From the NCBI GenBank assembly GCA_021229015.1, contig CM037778.1:17367214-17431213 (forward strand): DNA of 64,000 bases, read 5' to 3'. Position 1 is the first letter of the stretch. Each line of letters begins with the position of its first letter. Shown here one piece after another: positions 1 to 22,204 of this stretch. The position numbers and the translations under genes are program-made. The DNA comes from Solen grandis. Taxonomy: Eukaryota > Mollusca > Bivalvia > Adapedonta > Solenidae. The notes beneath the pieces are model-generated. The model ran no database searches. It had not been told where the DNA came from and was given only the letters and a program-made list of their open reading frames with translations.

Positions 1-923
1 CCTAAAGAAAATAGTTTGAAACTCTTAGAACAATGTGAAAATAAACACTTAAACACTAAACTTCTACTTCGCGCCTGGAAGGATAAAAGACACTATCTGT
101 ACCTGACCAAAATAGTGGAAATGTTGTATACCCCGGTAGATTTACTCTTTTTACTTCATTATAGTATGACACTAGCCGAAAAGATCATTTTAAATATCTT
201 TTGAAGGTTGAAATGTGCATATGCACGCTGAATATTACACACTGTTCCCTTCTGAACAATTAGTGTAGATCCATGTTAACCCTCCTGTGTAAAGTCTGTA
301 ATATTGTGAAGGAACCTGTTGTGTAGTGGTATTTTGTTTTAGATTGAGTAGTTGGGTCTATCACTTTGGTGGTAGATTAAGTGCAAAACTCATTTGAATC
401 TTTTTTTTTAAAGACATTAAAAACTTTATCAATAGCTAAAATAAACAAGTATAACTAGAACACAAGATGTACGCAAAACATGTTGTAAACGCTTTTTGTG
501 TGGGTTACTGCTCAACCAACAGTATTTCAGTCATAATGTCTACGTGAGACTACAGGACCCTGATATTCAGACCAAAAAGTTTCCTTTGAGAAAATCGACC
601 TCTCTATATAGATTTTTATTAAAGTTTTTTAAGTTTTTTTTTCTACTTTCTTTTTATTTTTACTGAATATTAGGGTCCTGTGATGAGACAGATGAAAATT
701 GATGTCTTATGGTGATATCATGCCACAAACATGTACCGTGATCGATACAACACCAAGCATCGAAAACCCACGAGGGATTTATCTGTTGCCCTCCATACAT
801 AGCTGACATGAAGTAAAAATTAAATAGGCAGCCGTGAGTATCCGACGATGGGCCAACCATTGAACTACACTTACATGATCAGCAACATGCTGAGCATCTT
901 TCAAATGCGATACACCAGTATTC
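1..923. other. Gene-free AT-rich stretch
   Basis: No coding region is supported here; open frames are short and AT-rich. A short piece around 505-570 (CAACAGTATTTCAGTCAT) resembles the tail of the SINE family seen at 14499-14738, so it is probably an eroded SINE fragment. Confidence 0.5.
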
Positions 924-1180
924 GGGGTCCCTGTGGCCTAACAGGTGAAGTTGGTGACTTAATACCACTCAGGCTTTAAAGGCAGCTGGTTCGAATCCAG
1001 TCAGAGTCAAGTGGATATTACATGCGACGAAACCTTCCAGCTGATTTATGGTTGGTCTGTGGTTTTATTCCGGTGCTGTTGTTTGATTGAGATCTTTCTG
1101 AACATGTAAGAGCTAGATGTCGCTGTATGATTGTAATACGGTTGCAGCGAGGTAAATTCTAAAACAACACCAATAAAAAA
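924..1180 (+). repeat. tRNA-derived SINE, diverged copy (type A)
   Basis: Starts with a tRNA-like head (GGTCCCTGTGGCCTAACAGG; B-box-like GGTTCGAATCC at about 989) followed by a body with CCTTCCAGCTG and GAGCTAGATGTCGCTGTATG and a short A-rich end. The same order of landmarks occurs in the better preserved copy at 8233-8498. Box A and box B spacing fits an RNA polymerase III promoter of a tRNA-derived SINE. It is a repeat, not a working tRNA: the 3' half does not fold back as an acceptor stem. Confidence 0.65.
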
Positions 1181-2089
1181 GTAGGGAAATATTTGAATAC
1201 ATGTATTTGAATAATGCTGCTTAATTTATTTAATTTATTGATATTTATGATTATGATACCAAGAAAAAATCCAGTACAGTTGAAGACTAAATATTTGAAT
1301 TTGTCTGTCCACACATAACACTATAAAAGGCAGCATACTCTAAATATAACTGAAATGTACACCTGTTTTCGAAGCATCGGATTATGGGCAGGAACTTAAC
1401 AGTCACATTATTTTTTCATACAGCTATGGGCATGGTTGATGTTCTCCTGCATACTAGTATATTATAATTTTCAAATATTCATATTAGTTTGTTTAAACAC
1501 AGATTTGAGGGAATATTTATGCCCCCTCCCCGTTTATTGTAGATGCATATGAAATTGTGAAAATACCGAATAAGACAAATAAGTTGTCTTTTCATATCAA
1601 CTTTTTTATAATAACTATTATAAAGTGAGTCTTTAAAATCTTCTGTTTATCAAAAAGACATGTGTATCGCATATCGACAAAAGAGTAATGGTTTGAAAGT
1701 CATTGGGTCTAAATTTGCAGTTTGTGGCACTCAGATTTTTCTAATTTGATGAGACTTCATAGACACATCACTTTCATAATATCCCTACCTACCGACGCTC
1801 TTTTTTTCTGGCTGAATACCAGAAATGGAACTATTCTTTTTTCTTTTTTTTTCTTTTTTTTTTTGGGGGGGGGGGGGCCTGAGAGTTTATGATAGAGATG
1901 TTGTTGAAATCAAAATTATGATCATATATGTATTCATTCGTACAGGTAATTAAACAAATCAGCTAAAGAGATTAATTCAGATGGACAAGCTTTTGTAAAC
2001 ATTTTGAAAAAGGAGATCTCATTGCTAAATATGTAACTTATCTTTAAAAGCCAGCAACAAACTGAAAAGGTATTTTGCACACAAAAAAA
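1181..2089. other. Gene-free stretch with homopolymer tracts
   Basis: No supported gene. It holds a pyrimidine-rich T tract followed directly by a G run near 1835-1880, a typical sequencing-difficult spot. Everything else is AT-rich unique-looking sequence. Confidence 0.45.
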
Positions 2090-2960
2090 CATTTCACATA
2101 TTTTGAACACTATGACTTTGAGAAATGACCTTAACTTGAAGTATCCACCATTTCTTTTAAATGACAAACTGTCACATCATATTGAATATGAATACCAATT
2201 TATGGTAAAATTAGAAAACCCTTAACTAAACTACAACCCGGAAGATCATAATTTCACATATTTCTAAAAATTTGACCTTTAATGATGACCTTAACAGTGA
2301 AGTGCCCACAGGTCCATGTACGTGACATACTGTCAAACCATATGGAACAAATATACAAATTTCTGTTAAAATCTGAAAACTCGTGACTAAACTATTAACC
2401 GGAAAATCAGAATTTTACATATTTTTGATAATTTTGACCTTCACTGGTGACACTGACATTGAATAATCCATCAGTTTTTATTTGACATACTTTTACATCA
2501 TAGTGAAGATTTTACCAATTTCTGCTAAAATCTAGTAACGCATGAGAACCCATGGCTAAGCTAAATTGTCACCGGAAAATCAGAATATTACATATTTTTG
2601 ACCATTATGACCTTCATTGGTGACCTTGACCTTAAAGAACCCATCAGTTAATTTTATTTGACATACTTTCATATCATAGTGAAAACGTTTACCAATTTAT
2701 GTTAAAATTGGGTAACACATGAGTAACCCATAATTCAATTATCACCGGAAAGTCTGATTTTTGCATATTTTTGACAATCATGGCCTTCATGAGTGACTTT
2801 GACCTTGAATAATCCATCGGTTTATTTATGTAACACACTTATACACCATAGTGAACATTTTTACAAATTTATGTTAAAATCTGACCACCCAAAACAAAAT
2901 TACAACTCGGAAAACTTCGGCAAACGTAACCAAAACATTACTACAACCCTTGTTGCCATG
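2090..2960. repeat. Diverged ~160-175-bp tandem repeat array
   Basis: About five head-to-tail units each carry the same order of landmarks: TGACCTTnA..TGAA, a TTTGACATACT-like word, CATAGTGAA, ACCAATTT.TGTTAAAATC, and CCGGAAAATCAGAAT..ACATATTTTTGA. The TGACCTT landmark recurs near 2127, 2286, 2448, 2623 and 2796. Units differ by point changes and small indels, so the array is old. No coding capacity is conserved between units. Confidence 0.75.
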
Positions 2961-5250
2961 GTGACAGAAGAATGTTTTATGTGAATGAAATCATCATTTT
3001 TAATATCACTTAAGTGTTGTTTCTTATTTGTCCAAAAATCATTAAGTTCTGAGCTTAGGCCATTTTTACCACTTAGTGAACATAGTCCTTTTGTGTCTAC
3101 GCTGCAGTCACCTTCTATGGCCATGTGATGTAAATCAAAACATGAATGTGCATCTCCATATATTTTTTTAGGTTCGAAAAGACAAAGCTACAAGTTTCGA
3201 ACTAAGGGCCTCAAAATATGTTTATAAGTGTTTAGAACCATCCAAGTGTGCCGAAATTAGGAAATTTGGACAGTTTATACGAACTGAAGTTTATTTCATA
3301 TTTTGTGAAGGCTGACGTCATGTGAAGTCATTTAACGTCATAATGTTAAAAGCATGTTTCTAACAAAATCAAACTTTTGTTTAGCTCTGCATTGCCTAAC
3401 GTTTCGACTGATTTGCATTAAAATTGCAAATTAGCTCTATAAGGTGACTCGTCTCTTCCGTATCCGGAAAATAGCAATGGTGAAGGTCATATATTAATTA
3501 TGTTTTTTTTTTTTTAAATTTTCATCGGCCTTAAATATTTCATAAACGGTAAATATTGTATCGAGACATACCGATATAATCTATAGTCCTTTCAAAGAGC
3601 TTTAAGATGATATAAAAGTTGTGAAGATCTGGGTTGAAGAAGATGAGTTCTGGCGGGAAATTAAAAAAAAACGGCCTGATCCATAGTGCAGTAAACTGCT
3701 TACATCTCGAAAACTATTGATTTTTGTAAATAACATTTCGAACATGATGTATATCCCAATCCAGCTTTCAAACAACATGAACACATTTTTTTCGATTTTT
3801 GCTGTTTTCTCGGGGTTTAATTCTCTATACATCACTACTGGCGTTAGTTAAGGATAGTCCCATACATAAAGCGTGTGAAATGTTGGAATTCGAATACCTT
3901 TTTAATGGTACGTAGCTTTTTGATATTGAACATCGCATCACAAATAAGAATTAATTAAAACCGTTTTTTAATCATGCACCTCTAATCGTTTAATGACCTT
4001 TATATAGATAAGTATTAGTTTTTGCAAATAGCATTATCTATATCTTTTATAGCTCAATGCATTGATTTCCTAATGGTATGCACATTTTGATGATCGCCCC
4101 GTTAATTGCAATGTCGGTCGAAAAGAACTGACATGAACACCTTTTCGCCGAAATTTGTCGTTTTGTTGAGGTTTAGCCTTCTATACCTCAAAAGTCGTTA
4201 AAGATAGGTCCAAACATAAAGCAGAAGTAATGTTAGAAATTGTAAGACCTTTCTCACGGTACCTAGGTTTTTGAAAAAGGACATTTAAGAAAATGACAAG
4301 GGAAATAACGTCACCTTGGCGCAAAAAGTACTGTAACAATTTTTTTTTAAATTTTACAGGAGAGGCAAAAAACTCATTTGTTCATTTAGAATAATACTTT
4401 TTAAAAACACACCATAAAATGAAGATAGTATTTGTTAGTATTATTTAACTGCTTTTAAAGAATATATTCATTAATTTAAAAATATAAAGTAATAGGACAT
4501 ATTTTCCACTTACGTGACTTTTTCGCTACAATTTTTAAACGCAAAAAGTGATGTAAATGCACTTACCATATTTTTTCCAATAACTTTGTTACTGCAATTA
4601 TTCAAGTTACTGCATTTCAAAGACATTTAAAACTGTATTTAAGGTAATATCATAACTGTGTTAAAAAGTTTTTTTATTTATATATTTATTTTGAACAAGT
4701 ACACTTACATTGGAATAACAACTTAAACTTAAGATATCAAATAGTCAATATTGACTGTCCATATATAGTGCAACACAAATACTATTTGCAAGATTAAATC
4801 AGTTTACTCCTGTACCAAATTTTCAACTCCCAAAGCAAACATGTACTACAGTTTATAGCAAAAAAATACCATATGATAAGAATAACAAAAACAAGAACAA
4901 ATGGAGACTGTAGCTTTCTGACTTACCTAATAGCTTTCTGACTTAACTGATAGCTATAATAAAATGTCTGCTTTACATTTTACGTGTGAAACAGGTGACT
5001 GTAAAAGCTTTGGTAGGCAGATGGAATTATGTTCTTTCTGCAAAGACGAATCAAATCATTGTATTTGTCACTTGACAATTTTGGTTGCTCTGCATCTCCA
5101 AAGAGAGGATAAAGTTTGGGCAGCTGTGACCTTTTTCTCAAACTTGGTTGTAACCTTACCATGTGTATTGCCCATCAAAGTCATACTTGATCATCATGCA
5201 GTCAGGATTTTCATTAATGAATTCTATTTGTCTGATCTTCCCCCTCCCCC

Positions 5251-5284
<34 letters not shown>

Positions 5285-5349
5285 AATTTCAAGTCCATTT
5301 GAATCAATATCAAGTTTTCTGATGTTGGATTCCATGTGTTTAAAGTCAA
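2961..5349. repeat. Gene-free region with a diverged ~380-bp direct duplication
   Basis: No gene is supported. Within about 3690-4290 a block is present twice: the words TTCTCTATACATCAC..CGTTAG..AAGGATAGTCC..ACATAAAGCG near 3822-3870 reappear as CTTCTATACCTCAAAAGTCGTTAAAGATAGGTCC..ACATAAAGCA near 4180-4222, followed in both by a GGTACGTAG / GGTACCTAG word. Between 4300 and 5000 a repeated GCAAAAAGT word is seen. A perfect (CA)n microsatellite lies at 5254-5282. Confidence 0.5.
5254..5282. repeat. (CA)n microsatellite
   Basis: About 14 uninterrupted CA dinucleotides following a C-rich stretch. Polymorphic length would be expected. Confidence 0.9.
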
Positions 5350-6769
5350 AAAAACTGATCCAGAGTCATTTCTGTGACATGATACGGTTTTGATCTACGT
5401 GCCGTTTGTACAATTGTTGAAAACTGTGAAGTTGTGTAAACTGACATGTTTTTACATGCACGCTCTATACAAGAATGAACGGAGTCATTCTCGTTTTGGG
5501 TATGACCAATCAGCTTCAACAAGATTTTTATTTTTATTATGACGCTCAAAATCTGCTGTGTTTCGTTCATTTTCCTTGTTTTCAAGCTTGTTATTGTTTG
5601 CAAAACATACATCACACTGATCTTTCAATGGTTTTTGAAAGGCAATATTGAACTGAGTATTAAAAATATGCCTGTAAGTATGAATTGACTGAGGAATAAA
5701 GTTATTATCACTACAGTGCTGTTTGTAATGATCATACACTTTTGAAAGATTTAGGTCTGCTTCAAGATTCTTCGAATATTTTCTACAGTAACGTGATTCT
5801 AACCGGGGATAGCTGTTAATGTGATCCTTAATGTCAGTCACAATTTGTTCTGGGACCCCGAATATCTTTAGCAGTGATACCACCATTGACTCTCTTTTTG
5901 TTCAAGGCTGTTTTTATAATAGCTTCAGTAATATCAAGAGTGTCATGGTAAAGCGTTTTACATACTTGATTTTTTTCACCATGAATTTGAAAGAAATATT
6001 ACCTGGAATGTTTTCTTCTACTACCTGTTTGGTTTGTTGTTGTTGTTTTTCGTGGAATTTCTCTAATGGAATGAGCTAAGAATTCTTTTTGTTTTTCATA
6101 GCAAGCAGTTGACCAAATATTATGAAAGATTTTTTTCTATCTGATCTTGATCAATTTTTGAATGGAACTTTCTCCTACACGAGTCACAACAGCCAGCCTT
6201 GACTACTTTAGCCCTCTTAATGTTTCCAAAGCTTGTTACATAACTTTGACCTGATTTTTTTTATATTTCAATGCATTGCTTTTCCACTGGGACTCATTTC
6301 TGAGACGTTTGCGTGACTGCCTGTTTTTGATACCAGTATTCCCTAAAAGTGGACCTATTGGGTCCACGTTAAGGTCACAACTAGGGGTATTCTCTACAGA
6401 TGGACCTACTGGGTCTGTTTTAATGTCACAACTAATGGTATTTGGACATGATGCATCTGGATTAGGGTCAAGGTCATGAGTAGAGGTATAAGGACTTGAT
6501 ACACTTTGATCTTCAACAATTATGGTTATATCATTTAAAAATGAACTGTCCATAAGATAAACACAAGCATCAGACAGATTCTGAGCTTCCAAGGTTTCAT
6601 CAATCAAACCTGACACACTGTCATTTGAAATCAGATAAATCGGACAAGCTATAATTAACATCAGTTTCAGTGCTATCAGGCACTGAAACAAATATATAAG
6701 TATCAAGGTTTTTTTGCGGGGCGAAATATATAAATTCGCAGGAAATATATATATGCCCCACATTTTCAA
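5350..6769 (-). pseudogene. Broken transposase-like gene with internal deletion
   Basis: Read on the minus strand, successive segments in different frames match, in order, one animal mobile-element protein family that I recognise by its motifs but cannot name with certainty (possibly the group containing DUF7869). Seen: an acidic N-terminal region ending RKRLRNESQW (6236-6769 frame); GQSYVTS and a C-x2-C pair in the next frame (about 6239-6155); a DIRG segment near 5850 in another frame; HINSYPRLESRYCR and KDQCDVC (5886-5485 frame); and GHTQNENDSVHS..IERA..VTEM (5523-5346). Between ADWS and GHTQNEN the central part expected to hold the acidic catalytic residues is absent. There are at least three frame breaks and in-frame stops. 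It is a dead, internally deleted copy; terminal repeats were not identified. Confidence 0.7.
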
Positions 6770-8232
6770 ATAAACATTTATTAGATATATTTATGACAAC
6801 TGTAAATCACTGAGTGCAATATTGAGTGTTTGCATCATTCAATTAAGCTAAAAAAAAATCGTGTATATTTTATTGTCTTATATTTTACATATATTTAGGA
6901 TTAAAACTATTGCATATTTTGGTTAATATCTCGCAGTTTATTCATAGTTGTGTGTGACATCGAAGAATATAATATCATTTAAATGTAAGTCTAATTTAAA
7001 TTAATTATTTGAGCATTGTTTTGTAACAAAACGTTTAAAAGGTAACACTTAATTGTACCTATTTATGTGGTGTATATATATATATATATATACGTACATT
7101 AGCCCTAAGGTAGAAATATAACATGATGAAAACGGATATAAAGGCGACAAAAAATAAGGGAGAAAGGAAACGTGTCGCCCTTAGTTTCTCGTTAATACAT
7201 GTAAAAAACGGGATAACTTACACACTTTAACTCTTCACAGATTAAAGAACACTGTAAAAACTTCCTATATACTAAATTTTACTCAGTTATAACCATTATT
7301 TAAAAAATTATCGTTTATTTTTATCAAAGGTATTTATATCGTGGGTCTTGTATAACAGCTATAAAGTAGAAAAAGTTATTTAAATCAAAATATCTCTCTA
7401 CAAAATGAATAATTGTTCTGGAAAATTTCAAGATATGTTTTATGGTGTTTTTATTTAAAATCCCACTTGTTTTACCCCAAATATATTTTTTAGATCGTTT
7501 TTAAATTTCAGTTCAACATTGGTTAAAACATAATACTCCTGCTAAAACAAGGCTTTGCACACATTCGGAGTGTTTGGTTTTTTTGGAAAGGAGATCTTTC
7601 TCACGGAGAGCGAAATGATATCTGTTTACTCAAGTGTTGCATCGTTAATTCATTGAGAGATTTAGTATGATTAATAGTTATGACAGTTATCTAGTGCATA
7701 TATATAAATGTTTTTGGATTATCTGTTTTAATGATGATTCTGCAATGACGAACATTTTGATTTGCACAAGTTTTGGTTAGTGGGGAGAGAAGACACGTTC
7801 TGAAGTGGAAGAGCACATTGTGTCATTGTTTAAGATGTTCGTTTTAAATTAAGGTTCAACTCTTGTAACAGAATGAATTGTAAGTATGCTACACTAGTTT
7901 TAGACATTAAAATTGATCATTATTTTGAAATAAAATACCAAAGCATGCTTAAACCGACAAAAGTATCATATTTTTTATGATGCTCTGATTTCTACATTAT
8001 GTGTGTGTTTTTTTTTTAAATATATATATATATTAAAGACACGGGACCTATTTTACATCCGTTTATTGATATTTACATATTTAATAGAAAAACAAACAAT
8101 ATACAACCAAAACATTACATGCGAATAATTTTCACCTTTATGCTTCTTTTCCTCTCATTTAAAGATATAAGATATATTCAGCTTCAGTTCATGCAAAGGA
8201 ATGAATCGAAAGAATGGTTAAAAAGGTTAAAT
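6770..8232. other. Gene-free AT-rich stretch
   Basis: Nothing coding is supported. It contains a (TA)n run at about 7074-7092 and another near 8020-8034. The sequence AAAATACCAAAgcATGCTTAAAC..ACAAAAGTATCATATTTT near 7930 recurs near 8935-8965, so it belongs to a low-copy repeat that continues beyond the SINE at 8233. Confidence 0.45.
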
Positions 8233-8498
8233 GGGGCCGCCGTGGCCGAGTGGTTACAGTCGTGGACTACAAATCTTTCAGCCCCTCACCGCTGTGGGTG
8301 TGAGTCCCGGTTGGGACTTCGGATTTTTCATGTGAGGAAGCCATCCAGCTGGCTTGCGGTAGGTCGGGGGTTCTACCCGGGTGGCCTCTGTACCTTGTAC
8401 AAAGGTCCCCGTGGGTCTTCCTCCCCCAGTAATTAGCTGGACGTCGCTTATATAACTGAAATACCGTTGAAGCGACGATAAACACCATCAAAAAAAAA
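8233..8498 (+). repeat. tRNA-derived SINE (type A), well preserved
   Basis: Head GGGGCCGCCGTGGCCGAGTG contains a canonical box A (TGGCCGAGTGG); GGTGTGAGTCCCGG about 45 bases on resembles box B. The body has CCATCCAGCTGGCTTGCGG, GGGGGTTCTACCCGGG and TTAGCTGGACGTCGC, and it ends in an A-rich tail. Related copies or fragments lie at 924-1180 and 32911-33063. The GC-rich head stands out from AT-rich surroundings. Confidence 0.8.
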
Positions 8499-9924
8499 TT
8501 AAATGTTTAAATTGACCATTATTTTGAAATATAATACCAAAATAAGCTCAAATATATACAAAACTATCATATTTTGTGATGCTTTTTTAATTTCTCCTGT
8601 ATGTTCTTTTTTTATCAAATATAAGTTACATATGTTTATAATTTATAATTAAGATACATTTATCATTTCTGAAATTGAATTAGAGTATTGTCACGTACTG
8701 ATGGCAGAATTTGGTCGATTTTACATTCGTTTAATGATATTTACGTTTCAATATAAAAATAAGCGATATTCAAACAAAGGCTATATTACTTGCGAATATT
8801 TTTTTTCTCCTTCATGCTTCTTTTCCTATCATATAAAGATATTTAAAAAATATTCAAATTCAATTTATGTAAATTAATAAATTTAGAGTATTGTTAAAAG
8901 TTATAAAATTTCGTCTGTCCGTCCGTCTGTCAAAACATGCTTAAACGTACAAAAGTATCATATTTTATTATTATGCTCTGATTTCTACATTATCTTCTTT
9001 TTCGCATACAATATATATCTATATATTTAAAATGAGATACAATCAGCAATTATAAAACTGAATTCGTGTATTTGTCACGTTTATATATAGCTCATAGGCA
9101 TAGACAGGTAAAATTGAATTTTGTGCAGTTAACTAGTAAAATGAAGAGTTCTTGTAGTTCAAGGAAGAACACTTTCCACCTTGTGGAAAGAGATCTGAGT
9201 TCTAATCTCAGCAGGAACGTATTTACACTGGTAACTGTCACAAAAGCTTTAACATGATTGTTGATTTTCTTAATAAATATCTATCGCACAGGGATCCGTA
9301 ATTTAACGCCGGACATCATATCATTTGACTGTATGGGTGAAATTACGTATCTCGGTGATTTATCCTATTAGGAATCAGTCAGCTATCGAATATCGGAATA
9401 ATTCTCTTTATCTCTCTCCCTCTCTCTCTCCTCATGTTCATTTTTATTTGATGAGGTTGATTATGTGTTGGGTTTACCATCACTGCGACAGTATTTCAGT
9501 CATAAAGCGATGCCAAGCTAATTACAGAGGGAGGAAGGTCGAGGATGTACAGACCACTCGGGTAGATAAACCGACTTACAATAAGCCAGTTGTTAGGCTT
9601 CCTCACTTGATAGACATATTTTTAATTTCATCATCTTGATAAGAAGGGAAGAGAAGAAAATGATAATTTCTAAGAATACTTAATTTGATAAACCGATCTT
9701 CTTACATGAATTGTTTTCTCCTTTATTCTATTATGATAGCTTTTGCAAACTGAATGTAAAAAGGTTAAAATATCGCTTTGTGTTTATTTTCCATTCTCTG
9801 TACAAACAAACAGAAGGCAAAGTTTTTTAAAGTCAAATGTTGTCAACTAAGGAACAACAAGAAATCTGTGAGTTACTGCTCAATTAATAAACCCCGCTCT
9901 TAGAGAAAACATTAGAATTGTGAT
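8499..9924. other. Gene-free stretch with repeat scraps
   Basis: No gene supported. Continues the low-copy repeat seen before the SINE. Around 9125-9225 an A/B-box-like pair (GAGTTCTAATCTC near 9196) hints at another eroded tRNA-derived element, and near 9465-9500 a CAGTATTTCAGTCAT scrap of the type B SINE tail is present. Confidence 0.4.
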
Positions 9925-10340
9925 CTAACATTACTATGCAGAAAAATGTACCAAGTCATTCAACAGAAAGTGGATGTCCAATGTTGGCGAAAAGGGGAGG
10001 CGCAGTATGGGACCCTTTACTGAATCCGTGTACCAAATATCCAGAGGCTGTGATATGTAGTTGCTGAGAAAAATTTGACGAAAAATTTTAATCTAACATT
10101 ACTATGCAGAAAACTGCACCAATTCGTTCAACAGAAAGTGGATGTCCAATGTAGCCAAAAAGGGGAGGCACAGTATGGGACCCTATACTGAATCCATGTA
10201 CCAAATATCAAGTGGCTGTGATATGTAGTTGCTGAGAAAAAATACGACGGAAAAATGCGATAATAATAATGTGTGACGGACGGATGGGCGGACGGACGGA
10301 CAGAGGTAAACCAGTATACCCCCCTCCCCCTCCTGCAGAG
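9925..10340. repeat. 168-bp tandem duplication with GGACGGACGG tail
   Basis: The word CTAACATTACTATGCAGAAAA starts units at 9925 and 10093; both units run through CAGAAAGTGGATGTCCAATGT, AGTATGGGACCC and GCTGTGATATGTAGTTGC. The array ends in a GACGGACGGA-rich tail and a CCCCTCC-rich stretch with GCAGAGCAGGGGTATAAAAATG. Short open frames on the minus strand come from this repeat and are not genes. Confidence 0.8.
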
Positions 10341-12875
10341 CAGGGGTATAAAAATGAATGCCATCCCTTTTCTGCAAGCTAAATGAACTGCTTGCTGGAT
10401 ATGTTGTCTATTTTCTTATTTCCTATTTCCACCCTAAATTCAAAATATATTATAATATCATATCATTTTCATATAAAAAACATTGGTTTGTTTGCTGCTT
10501 TACGCAACGGTGACGCATTAGGTGTCACTTATCCGTTGTCGTCTGTCTGTCATTTTATAATATCATTAGAAAAGGGTAGTTTATACACGATATATGTTGT
10601 TTCCCATCCCTGCTATTGAGTATGAAACAGTGATATTGTATAAAATTATAAAATATTTCTATTCTTTTTCTGGAGGCCTGTTAATACAATAAATTATTGT
10701 GTCGTATCATCTGTCTGTCTCTCTGTTTCTCTCTCTCTCTCTTTTTTTTTTTTTTTTTTTTTTGTACAAACAACGCAATTACGAGGTTATCCCTTCAACA
10801 TCATTACATATTTTTTCAATGTTATGTATCCCCACACCTCCCTTCCCCGAAACAAAAGGTGGAGCATAAATTTGTCTTTCCGTCCGTCCCGAAACTTTCT
10901 TCCATGCGTAACTCCTACTTACTTGAAACTTCATTGATATATCATCTGGGACAGCGAAAGTGAATTTTCCATTCAAGTAACATAATAGGGAAGATATAGT
11001 TTATACCATTACGCAGAATTGAAATCTTTGATTTAGGTTTAAATTATAACTGCTTTCAAATGTATAGAAGATATTTTTACTTAATGCCAATTACAATGTA
11101 TATATTCACCGTAAACATTGAAATGAATTACCATTTATTTAATATTTCGCCCTTATATTAGAATTGTGCAAAATAATATATACATGTATGTTTTGTCATC
11201 CGAATTTTGAACTCGGTTTAACATCAGAAAATGTTATGAACAAGAACTTATCATATTTGGAAGTCCTTAATCATTTACGTCCTAGTTTTAATATACATGT
11301 ACGATGTTAAGGTTGCAATGTTATCAATCAACCCATATTTACATTAAAAAACATATATAGAACATATTTCGCCTTAATATCTACATTTTCATCATGTCAT
11401 ATATAACCTGTAGTTTCTGGGAAAAACTAGATGATTTAAAAGAATAGAAGAAAATGATATAGCGAAATCTATTATTGTTTAATAAATGAAGAATGGCAAG
11501 TTAACATTGAACTGATTTATTGTTTTAAAGACGATCGCGACAGTTTCGATTATCTTATATACAACACTTTATCATTTTTTTTCTTATGTACTACACATAT
11601 CAAAGCATACTACAAAGACTCTTAATGGAAGCAATATGTACATAAAGGATATATATAGAGTGTATTAAATAATTTAAAAGGCTTTGAATAATGAGCTGAG
11701 CAATAATTAAAACAAAAGACATGGTGATGACTGCACATATGTTTTATTTTTAGTAACTAACAAACTCATTTATATTTGCAGTGTAATTCTGTTGATGAAA
11801 AAAAATGTTATGAGTTGTTCTGTTGATGAAAAATGGTAATGTCAGTGAACAACTGTTATATTTCTGTCTTTTTACAAAGACAAAATCGGAATTTAGTTCA
11901 AATAATTACCCCACCTACCAATATAAAATGTATATTTAAGAAAACTATTCAAGTATAAAGCCTAGATCATCTTCTTATAATGGGATGGATTTTACGTATG
12001 ACCAATGAAAGTACAAAACGTTTCCATTCAAGCTTGAATTAAGATTAAATAAAATTTATCGTGAGTGAACGAACAATTCATTGAATACGCCATGGAAGGA
12101 ATATTTCCTTTATATCTTTTCATCTTTTAATCTGAATTAATTCACCGATCAAGTACAATATGCAAAAATGTCAATATTATTCAGGAAAAGGATTTCTTAA
12201 TTTGAATCAAAATAATTAAATAATTCACACATAAAGTTGCTGCAAAATAGAAATTATATGTAAATAATTACATATAAAAATGATTTCGCCTTTATATCTG
12301 TATTTTCTGTTCAAACACATATATAAACATAACATAACGATTTATATCAACTAAAATGTACTTAGTGTACATAAGTAAATGAAATGTGTGTGTTTTCATT
12401 GCAATGAATTACATATTTATATATTTCATTGTCCAAATTATGCAGAAGGGTGCGGATTAAACCACAGACATCCAAGAAACCACCTGGAACGGCTTTCTGT
12501 TTTGATAAAGCCAAACGACCCTTCCGTGATAAGAACCTAAGGGAGTGGTCATATTTAGAAATGTCAAATTATATGTCCATATATACTTACTCAAGAAAAA
12601 TACATATATACATAATGACCAGTTTTCAAATTTAAAATCAATATCGCCATTATGTCTCTATTTTCTGCACATTATGTATACAGTTGAATTCCAATCTACA
12701 TAAATAGGTAAATGTGCACTTAAGAAAGTAAATAAATGTATTTTACATTTTAATAAATTAAAGATTTAATTTTAATTACTTTAACATTCGTTATCAAATT
12801 ATATAAAAGCACTCGCCATATTCAACGACAGATAAAGAAGACGTCAACTAGTCAGCCCCACATTTATTGAAGCCG
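10341..12875. other. Gene-free AT-rich stretch
   Basis: No gene can be supported on either strand. Contents are a CT/T tract at about 10720-10763, a CCTCCCTTCCCCGAAACAAAAGG repeat scrap near 10838 and long AT-rich sequence. The missing C-terminal exon(s) of ZFPL1 were looked for here on the minus strand and not recognised. Confidence 0.4.
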
Positions 12876-12975
12876 NNNNNNNNNNNNNNNNNNNNNNNNN
12901 NNNNNNNNNNNNNNNNNNNNNNNNNNNNNNNNNNNNNNNNNNNNNNNNNNNNNNNNNNNNNNNNNNNNNNNNNNN
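12876..12975. other. Assembly gap (100 N)
   Basis: Exactly 100 N, a conventional scaffold-gap size, so true length is unknown. It lies just 3' of the last readable exon of ZFPL1. Confidence 0.99.
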
Positions 12976-13109
12976 TAGCCAATTTTTGGACACTTACATG
13001 CTAATGTGTGTGTTTTTAAGCCGATATTTTAAAAGCCATGTGTAGATGCGCGGACGAAGTTTAATCTACTTTGTCACAGAGTATACAGTCATGTAAAAGT
13101 ATACCATAC

Positions 13110-22126
<9,017 letters not shown>

Positions 22127-22181
22127 TTAATATATCACTCGATAAAGTCAAACAAAATCCATTTTCATGCATTGACAACTC

Positions 22182-22204
22182 ACCGGAAGTCAAACACCGG
22201 AAGT
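22182..22204. promoter_or_regulatory. Paired ETS/GABP sites upstream of ZFPL1
   Basis: ACCGGAAGT occurs twice, at 22182-22190 and 22196-22204, 14 bp apart in the same orientation, 70-90 bp upstream of the ZFPL1 ATG. Paired GGAAGT sites are common in TATA-less housekeeping promoters bound by GABP. Binding is inferred. Confidence 0.6.

Noticed and set aside
8227..8300. tRNA gene (box A and box B present)
   Set aside because: The sequence runs into a conserved SINE body with an A-rich tail, other copies exist, and no 3' acceptor stem closes the tRNA.
9925..10340. CRISPR-like array
   Set aside because: Only two long units with no spacers; the organism is an animal and the sequence is a tandem duplication.
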